Shown: positions 14,801 through 18,380 of the stretch, piece after piece
How positions within the stretch are numbered: the first letter of the stretch is position 1
Layout: each line of letters starts with the position of its first letter
Assembly: GCA_007116425.1 (NCBI GenBank)
Contig: SKIL01000334.1
Span: 1-18,380, forward strand
DNA: 18,380 bases
Direction of reading: 5' to 3'
DNA from: Bacteriovoracaceae bacterium
Lineage (GTDB): Bacteria > Bdellovibrionota > Bacteriovoracia > Bacteriovoracales > Bacteriovoracaceae
Position numbers and translations under genes: made by a program
Notes under the pieces: model-generated
Told to the model about the DNA's origin: nothing
Database searches by the model: none
What the model saw: the letters and a program-made list of their open reading frames with translations, nothing else

Positions 14801-17306
14801 AAATATATGGCGAGCCCGGAAGGATGATCCAGGCGAGGATCAACCAAAGAAGTGCTGCAATTGGGACGAGACTTCTTCTTAAGTTATCAAAAATTTTCCA
14901 TCGCGAGATAAGAGAAAGGTCATTTTTCACCCATTCTCTTTTATTATTTAATACCCAGGGGAATATCCACAAAGCAATCTGCCAGTCACCTCGAATCCAA
15001 CGATGACAGCGCTTAGCAAAAGAATCATAGCCCATAGGATAATCGTCAAAAAGTTCAACATCAGAAACCAAAGCACAGCGAGCAAATGCTCCCTCAAAAA
15101 GGTCGTGACTTAAGATCATATTATCTGGAGCCCTCCCTTGCAAAGCTTCTTCGAATGCATCTAAGACATAAAGACCTTTACCAGTATAGCTTCCTTCTAA
15201 GAAAAGGTCTTGATAAACATCGGACACAGCTGTGGAATAAGGATCGATTCCCACGTTACCAGATGAAATTTTAGAAAAAAGAGTTTCTAGAGCACTCGAA
15301 CTTGTAACACTGATTCGAGGCTGTAAAATACCGTATCCCGAAGTGACACGTTTACTTTTAGGATCTATGGAAGGTCTATTTAAAGGATGGGTAATCGTAG
15401 CGATTAACTTCTTGGCCGCTCCGCGAGGGAGATTAGTATCAGAATCTAAAGTAATAATGTATTTTACCTTTGAACATATCTCTTCACTCGCAGTGACTCT
15501 AACGTAGGTCGTATTTTTATCCCCTTTCAAGAGTCTATTAAATTCTAAAATTTTTCCGCGTTTTCGCTCCCATCCCATCCAGCAGTTTTCACGAGTATTC
15601 CATACCCGTCTCCGATGAAAAAGGTAGAATAAGTCCACAGAGTTCACACTGTACCGTCGATTTAAGAGTTCTATCTTTTTTGTGGCCAAATCTAGTATCG
15701 AGCTATCACTGGGCATATTTTCTTGAGTTGAATCGGCAAAATCACTCAACAGAGCAAAGAAAATATTTTTCCCTCTGTTGGCAAGAGCGTGGATTTCAAT
15801 TTTTTCAACAAGCGTGTTGACTGAGTCTATACTTGTTAAAAGTGTCGGGATCACCACCATTGTGGTTGACTCTTCCCCGATGTCGTCCTTCATATCCATT
15901 CGAGGGAGATTTTTGGGTTTTATAAAATAATTTACATAAAGATTTATAAAACTCTGAGCTAGCTCTGTTGCCAACAACAGGGCAATGGCCCCGAAGGCGA
16001 CACCAAGGCCTGCTGAGCCTCCAGATACAAAAAAGTAATACAGTACGGGAGAAACAATAAGAAGGGTCGCAAACAGTAGTGACCCGAGATAAAAAAATGT
16101 GGGATAGCTTAAAACTGTATCTAAAAAACGCTCTCGCCAGAGGGGGCGGTAGTGACATAATCTCTTAAACTCGCGTGCCCTATCACCAATTAAGTAGGTT
16201 CCAATGTGCTCATCAAAAGAAATGACTTTTTCGGCGACTTCGACCTCACTTAAAGTCGAATACTTCGCAATATCCTCGACAGCATGACGATAACGGTCTC
16301 GCGTCTGAAAATCCATCTTTAAATAAGCTCCTGCGCTTTCTTGCGCGAGAATCGAGTCTATAAAGTTTACTCTTTCAAAAAATATCTTCCAATCTAATGA
16401 AGAGATTAGGCGCATACTTCCAATTATGTTTCCAATTGAAACTTGGCTTGCCGCCTGAACTCGTAGCTCTCTTTGAGTAATCTGTTCTGAACTCATCGAA
16501 AACTTATTTAAATTGTGCTCAATCCAATCTGAAGCAGGTGAGATATCGGAGTCTTGATCGCGAAGACGGTGGATGAGACGAACAATGAAGGCCCTTCTCA
16601 GTCTCCCAAAGTCTTGAATTTCTTGAGAAAGAAACTCTCGAACTTCCTTTTCCCCGACTTCTGCTCGAGTGATAAACTTAAAAAGTTGGTCCGCGAGAAG
16701 ATCTGCATCCTCCCGACCATTTCTTGCAAAAACCAAACGTAAGGCCCTAATAGTCAAATGCTGAACGAGAACAACTCTTAACGTTATAATTAAGGCCCAA
16801 ATTTCTCCCATTTTTAAAGAGGAAACTTTTTGAAATGAAATTAAATAGCGCTCTAATGCCTCAGAATCTAGATAATTATCTGTATGACCTATAAAGTCGA
16901 GAGCTATCGCATAGACTCTCGGATAGCCCTTAAGCTCACCCTCACAAATCACGGGAAGGCCATCATAATACTTATGAGTAAGGTTTTGTTTAATCTCTTG
17001 TAGTTGATCTTGAATGATATGAAAATTATCAACAAACCACTCTGAAGCAGGTGAAACTGATTGTTTTTTTTGTATAGCTGCAACAAGAGAATAATAAGCA
17101 GAGTCTAGCAACGCCTTATTTTTTTTAGTATCCGACTTAAGAGATTTTCTCTTGATATTGTTATCACTAACTTTTAACGATTCAGCAAATTTTTTGGCCT
17201 CAACCTCTAAACGCTCTACACTGTAGAGTTCATCAAGCGTTGAATCTTCTTCAAGTTCATCGATGGGACATCTAAGGGTATCGATAAAAGATAGGTGCGA
17301 TTGCAT
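8844..17306 (-). CDS. ndvB: cyclic beta-1,2-glucan synthase (NdvB/Cgs type, GT84-GH94)
   Basis: This giant inner-membrane enzyme initiates, elongates and cyclises beta-1,2-glucan from UDP-glucose; the product goes to the periplasm. Numbering from 17360, the N-terminal helical region is followed by membrane spans at about 420-480. The GT84 glycosyltransferase domain (about 500-830) has DSD at 639-641, HDLFEG near 735 and RWIRGDWQ at 787-794. Further spans lie at about 826-867 and 957-985. A glycoamylase-like domain includes HSYMAHHQGM near 1486. The C-terminal GH94 phosphorylase-like part has GDWNDGMN near 2530, with the expected acidic residue, then ENGGQYTHAA and GGWTWYTGAA. The length (about 2820) equals that of family members and no break is seen. 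The frame opens with TTG at 17360, but AGGAG at 17317-17321 supports the ATG at 17306. The role is usually osmoadaptation and envelope or host interaction. No transporter (NdvA) is in the window. Confidence 0.93.
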   Translation of the reverse strand: MQSHLSFIDTLRCPIDELEEDSTLDELYSVERLEVEAKKFAESLKVSDNNIKRKSLKSDTKKNKALLDSAYYSLVAAIQKKQSVSPASEWFVDNFHIIQDQLQEIKQNLTHKYYDGLPVICEGELKGYPRVYAIALDFIGHTDNYLDSEALERYLISFQKVSSLKMGEIWALIITLRVVLVQHLTIRALRLVFARNGREDADLLADQLFKFITRAEVGEKEVREFLSQEIQDFGRLRRAFIVRLIHRLRDQDSDISPASDWIEHNLNKFSMSSEQITQRELRVQAASQVSIGNIIGSMRLISSLDWKIFFERVNFIDSILAQESAGAYLKMDFQTRDRYRHAVEDIAKYSTLSEVEVAEKVISFDEHIGTYLIGDRAREFKRLCHYRPLWRERFLDTVLSYPTFFYLGSLLFATLLIVSPVLYYFFVSGGSAGLGVAFGAIALLLATELAQSFINLYVNYFIKPKNLPRMDMKDDIGEESTTMVVIPTLLTSIDSVNTLVEKIEIHALANRGKNIFFALLSDFADSTQENMPSDSSILDLATKKIELLNRRYSVNSVDLFYLFHRRRVWNTRENCWMGWERKRGKILEFNRLLKGDKNTTYVRVTASEEICSKVKYIITLDSDTNLPRGAAKKLIATITHPLNRPSIDPKSKRVTSGYGILQPRISVTSSSALETLFSKISSGNVGIDPYSTAVSDVYQDLFLEGSYTGKGLYVLDAFEEALQGRAPDNMILSHDLFEGAFARCALVSDVELFDDYPMGYDSFAKRCHRWIRGDWQIALWIFPWVLNNKREWVKNDLSLISRWKIFDNLRRSLVPIAALLWLILAWIILPGSPYIWTFAAIFIYLFPVYAPFATGQWMQRGNTTWQGHVLSGLLETKIKCSQIFITLAFLANQAWTHIDAICRSLYRLIISKKSLLEWSPFSQAKEESKGYFYYKDILDQGVVLAILIGMAILFIRPASLLIYLPFFFLWSSNPLLKRYLLKSPVRKLAKLSKEEQREFRFYARSTWHFFEKFVTEKSNWLAPDNFQEDPTPVIAYRTSPTNIGLQLLSYISAYDFGYLGKYELIEQYEKVFRTLKELPKCRGHFLNWYDIEELEPLSPRYISTVDSGNLVGHLFVLRQFLSEFENSKRSYTQLCNGLEDTVFVLAEKIYKLDFSNVDKKDDELLKILHDMTNQVQNLNVVGEGEWSDALTVLFQGASTIKKNLGELPESESVYKSLSWAKRLLNQIKEFQRDISKDGRDLNVPRHELLHDCDRIIEEMDFRFLFNDKRKLFSIGFKVEDNEFDSSFYDLLASESRLTSFVAIAKGDVPLEHWFRLGRQMASVKGVHALISWSASMFEYLMPILIMKRYDETLLDQSYDSIVRRQIEYGREKSVPWGVSESGYNARDLQMNYQYGPFGVPGLGLKRGLSNELVISPYSTMLAAMIAPKEALKNLRKMRGLGALSDYGFYESIDYTVERLPDKNNFAIIHSYMAHHQGMSLISLNNLIHKSIMQERFHRETVVMATELLLQERMPNNLEYSLLREEEVEHSGFLHSAKNFYPREYYDVNLSLPRTQILSNGNYSVLMTSAGSGFSRCNDVSVSRWREDATRDNWGQYYYIQNLKTSDYWSTTYRPVGEDSNRFGSVFSADRVKFWRNDKNILTKTEIIISPEDNVELRKITLVNETDETQELKVTSFMEVALARIEHDSAHPAFSKLFVQTEVGPNKKSLLASRRRRSNHEKMFWAFHSICADTSFQYPVEFETDRSAFIGRGRTSRNPVTIEKDESLTNTVGAVLDPVFSLRKKVNLAAGETIQIIFSTGMVESKAEALELIEKYSDYHTFQRESEMAWTQAQIQLRHLKINNLKAHVYQKLAGRVLYLDASLRPSSEILSQNTRTQVGLWPYGISGDTPIVFVEINNEKDVSLIKDLLHAHEYMRLKGLKIDLVVLNQNSSSYLQSLQDELQRQVRISGCQGLLNKHGGVFLLRCDLMPKEDIILLRSVARVIFKGELGYLEEQLKRRKARVEMPSRLIAEKEVPMYRSSQNLRPELDFFNGIGGFSTDSREYIIALENNSWTPTPWINVIANSLDFGFTISDSGACHTWSLNSRENRITPWSNDPVCDPSGEIIYIRDEQTGEYWTPTPLPIREEAPYLIRHGQGYSTFEHSSHDIEQTLEMFVPIDAEVKISKLKLKNLSTSDRLLSVTHYVEWVLGVHRETSAAHVITEYDSSLNTVFARSPYNNEFAARVSFSSVVCFSDVQAQSFTCDRREFLGRNGDMEDPAALKRVGLSNTFGAGLDPCAASFSKFRLEENEEKTIIILLGQCENKGRARELVEKYRKLEAVKESYEKVLDYWDKLLNRVQIKTPDESMNRLVNDWLPYQVLSCRIWARTAFYQSGGAYGFRDQLQDAMAMVYFKPEITRSQILRHAARQFKEGDVQHWWHPPTGRGVRTHFSDDLIWLPFVVNFYVKFTGDYSILNEEIPFIEASELAPDQEDAYIHPDPSEEKGTLFEHCSRALDRSLKVGAHGLPLIGCGDWNDGMNRVGHEGKGESVWVAWFLHLTLSDFLPLCKRFKDQKREKAYSQHLKDLKEAIELNAWDGHWYRRAYFDDGTPLGSIFNEECQIDSISQSWSVISGAGERDRAEKAMDAVDERLIQWDDKLVKLFTPPFDKTLSDPGYIKGYVPGVRENGGQYTHAAVWAMMAYAQLGDGERATQLYHLLNPINHSENFESMSKYKAEPYVMAADVYGLHPHIGRGGWTWYTGAASWMYRSALESILGFEISVNKFRVDPKVPRDWDCFSIVYYFGMSRYEITLKRGDSSLRHKSGEWIEMNNDGKQHFVEISF

Positions 17307-17316
17307 ATTGTTTTCA

Positions 17317-17321
17317 CTCCT
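17317..17321 (-). promoter_or_regulatory. ribosome binding site deciding the ndvB start
   Basis: AGGAG on the minus strand lies 10 nt before the ATG at 17306-17304. The longer alternative starts, TTG at 17360 and ATG at 17357, have no purine-rich site ahead of them (preceding bases are TTGTTCCTT). The shorter start also leads into sequence of normal composition. Confidence 0.6.
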
Positions 17322-17474
17322 GTTTCTCGCTTTTAGGTTTAGAAGGGATGGTACCATCAAAGGAACAAGAAAAGTGTAGTTATTTTAATTTATTAGTTGA
17401 GATATTTAGATCTCACCAATAAATGGACTCATCGCCCCAGAGTAAAAGGCGATAAGTTACTCTAAAACTAGCAA

Positions 17475-17819
17475 CTACAAGTTTAAAAAAGCTAGCTCGG
17501 CCCGTTTTGAAAAGTAGTCAGAATTAAGCTCGGAAATTTTGCATTGAGACTCAAGACGCTGCACGAAGGCTTCAAGTAAGTCTGAAGCCTCTTTCACTTT
17601 ACGATCAAACTCTGACCAAACGAGATCTACATACCGAAAAGAGTACTTAAGTTCATCTTCTGCACTTTTTATCATTTCATAGAGCTTTTTAATGTCATCT
17701 CTAAGCTCATGATCTACGGCCAACAGCTTCCCCTTTTGATACTTCTTCTTACTCGCCAAAGACTTAATGCGGTACTCTTGTGACTTGAACTGAGCGCGAC
17801 GGTTCAAGTCCTCCACCAA
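17475..17819 (-). CDS. small helical, probably coiled-coil protein, unknown function
   Basis: I do not recognise this 114-residue protein. It is almost wholly charged and helical: Lys/Arg-rich in the first 40 residues, then heptad-like runs with Leu/Ile/Val spacing (RDDIKKLYEMIKSAEDEL, then EASDLLEAFVQRLESQ), which suggests a coiled coil or helical bundle. There is no signal peptide or membrane span. The start is doubtful: TTG at 17819 or GTG at 17816, with no clear ribosome binding site, and an in-frame stop lies shortly upstream at 17838-17840. It may be the remaining part of a longer gene truncated at its 5' end. It lies upstream of ndvB on the same strand. The 168 bp between its end and the ndvB ATG contain inverted repeats (AGAGTAA/TTACTCT at 17439-17463) but no convincing terminator. 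Confidence 0.5.
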   Translation of the reverse strand: MVEDLNRRAQFKSQEYRIKSLASKKKYQKGKLLAVDHELRDDIKKLYEMIKSAEDELKYSFRYVDLVWSEFDRKVKEASDLLEAFVQRLESQCKISELNSDYFSKRAELAFLNL

Positions 17820-17913
17820 TAAGAAGATTGAGTTCTTTCAATATCTACTTATTTATAAAGATAACTTGTACTTCTAACCTCCAAATGATTCGATACGTCT
17901 AGCCGACCATTAA

Positions 17914-17937
17914 CAATCACTTGATGATTGCTTTTTT
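17914..17937 (+). terminator. weak Rho-independent terminator-like hairpin
   Basis: CAATCA-CTTGA-TGATTG (17914-17930) forms a 6-bp stem and is followed at once by CTTTTTT on the plus strand. No intact plus-strand gene ends nearby, so it may be left from a deleted gene or be chance. The stem is AT-rich and weak. Confidence 0.3.
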
Positions 17938-17983
17938 GGGAAACCTTCCTTCGGTATGTATTAATTTATGTTCGTCAATATTG

Positions 17984-18011
17984 AGCAAAAACGCCGAGCG
18001 AGTTTTTTGCT
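17984..18011. terminator. hairpin flanked by A-run and T-run, possible bidirectional terminator
   Basis: AGCAAAAACGC-CGA-GCG-AG-TTTTTTGCT can pair along both arms with a two-base bulge. The A-run before and T-run after a GC core are typical of bidirectional terminators. On the minus strand it would lie downstream of the truncated arsH, and could end ars transcription before the 114-residue gene. Confidence 0.4.
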
Positions 18012-18028
18012 TCATCTATTTCTAGCTG

Positions 18029-18078
18029 TGACCTGACCCCACAAATAGGTCAGGCCAATAATCGAGAAAATGACCTAT
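18029..18078. repeat. nested inverted repeats at the arsH break
   Basis: CCTGACC (18032-18038) pairs with GGTCAGG (18048-18054) across 9 nt. TGACCT (18029-18034) also matches AGGTCA (18047-18052), and ATAGGTCA (18045-18052) matches TGACCTAT (18071-18078). Homology to ArsH stops at 18053, inside this cluster. It may be a rearrangement junction, an end of a lost mobile element, or a regulatory site. Confidence 0.45.
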
Positions 18079-18190
18079 CTTTTAGAGACCCATATAGTAT
18101 TAAAATTTTTGGCCTATGAGTAGGAAAGGCTTTATCTGTTGGAGTTAGATTAAAATTCTCTTTTTCAAGATAACTCGTCAATATCTCCAT
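18050..18190 (-). pseudogene. arsH: truncated arsH (N-terminal 46 codons only)
   Basis: ArsH is an NADPH-dependent FMN reductase/oxidase that oxidises trivalent organoarsenicals. On the minus strand, an ATG at 18190 opens 46 codons, ending in TGA at 18052-18050. Residues 25-46 (HRPKILILYGSLKDRSFSR and LLA) match the start of the ArsH flavodoxin fold, including the FMN phosphate loop GSLKDRSFS. Full ArsH is about 230 residues, so everything after the first strand and loop is lost. The ATG overlaps the end of the ACR3 gene by 13 nt, as in a translationally coupled ars operon. The product cannot be active. Homology ends exactly where the inverted-repeat cluster begins. Confidence 0.75.
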
Positions 18191-18380
18191 TTATTTGAGA
18201 GTTTAACAAGACTCAGCATCACGGGAACCTCTATGAGAACACCAACTACCGTAACCAATGCCGCTCCAGAGTTAAGTCCAAAAAGAGCAATGGCAACGGC
18301 AACAGCAAGCTCAAAAAAGTTACTAGCACCAATCATCGCCCCAGGGCTTAAGATCGAATGAGGCAGTTGCATTTTTTTTC
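18178..18380 (-). CDS. acr3: ACR3-family arsenite efflux transporter, C-terminal part (cut by window edge)
   Basis: Only the 3' end is in the window; the frame is open to base 18380. ACR3 proteins export arsenite through the inner membrane with ten helices. The visible residues start MQLPHSI, with further Lys codons ahead in frame, and contain the highly conserved GASNFFELAVAVAI stretch of helix 9, then SGAALVTVVGVLIEVPVML of helix 10 and a short tail NKWRY. This wording is typical of bacterial ACR3 rather than the unrelated ArsB. The reported first Met is internal and not the true start. The truncated arsH start overlaps its stop codon. Nearby arsenic genes (arsR, arsC) may lie beyond the edge. 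Confidence 0.9.
   Translation of the reverse strand, partial: KKMQLPHSILSPGAMIGASNFFELAVAVAIALFGLNSGAALVTVVGVLIEVPVMLSLVKLSNKWRY

Noticed and set aside
17801..17819. tRNA-like 3' end (GGTTCAAGTCC followed by TCCACCA) at the start of the 114-residue gene
   Set aside because: The T stem does not pair properly, there is no room for a 7-nt acceptor strand before CCA, and no tRNA body lies upstream.
1..18380. CRISPR array, rRNA or intact insertion sequence
   Set aside because: I saw no regularly spaced short repeats, no rRNA motifs and no transposase frame on either strand.

Overview
The window looks like chromosomal DNA of an AT-rich Gram-negative bacterium. The gene set, the TTG/GTG starts and the response-regulator-like protein joined to TPR repeats recall Bdellovibrionota (Bacteriovorax-like predators). 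That placement is inference from gene content and style; there is no rRNA or phylogenetic marker here.

Left part (1-7403) is ordinary backbone. On the minus strand, lpd (E3, dihydrolipoyl dehydrogenase) is followed 29 nt later by a lipoyl-dependent acyltransferase (E2), with a hairpin after E2. Both are parts of a 2-oxo acid dehydrogenase complex; no E1 gene lies in the window. Diverging from lpd, a plus-strand run holds a DEDDh 3'-5' exonuclease with a WYL-like C-terminal domain, a two-helix mini membrane protein, an overlapping EpmB/KamA-type radical SAM enzyme, a pseudo-receiver plus TPR protein, and a secreted histidine-rich protein with a YtkA/FixH-like core.

Middle part (7404-8843) is a small accessory spot at a tRNA gene. 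An intact tRNA-Gly(GCC) with its own promoter is followed by a higBA toxin-antitoxin pair with a clear palindromic operator, and then by a decayed second tRNA-Gly copy. Its last 39 bp are identical to the intact gene, including CCA. The direct repeats bracket higBA like attachment sites, but no integrase is present. Just beyond is a minus-strand remnant of an ORF6N-domain (phage KilA-N-type) gene with a missing N-terminus, an apparent internal deletion and a frameshift. The HigB toxin has Cys where the family's active-site Arg of the 'NWR' motif is expected, so it may be weakened.

Right part (8844-18380), all on the minus strand, is dominated by one gene of about 8.5 kb for a cyclic beta-1,2-glucan synthase (NdvB/Cgs type: GT84, membrane spans, glycoamylase-like domain, GH94). 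It is probably intact, and its likely start is at 17306 where a good ribosome binding site exists. Upstream is a small helical protein of unknown role, then about 230 bp of non-coding DNA with hairpins. At the right edge are the 3' end of an ACR3-type arsenite efflux gene and an overlapping arsH cut off after 46 codons, with inverted repeats at the break. The ars fragment suggests an arsenic operon lies beyond the right edge and was trimmed by a rearrangement.
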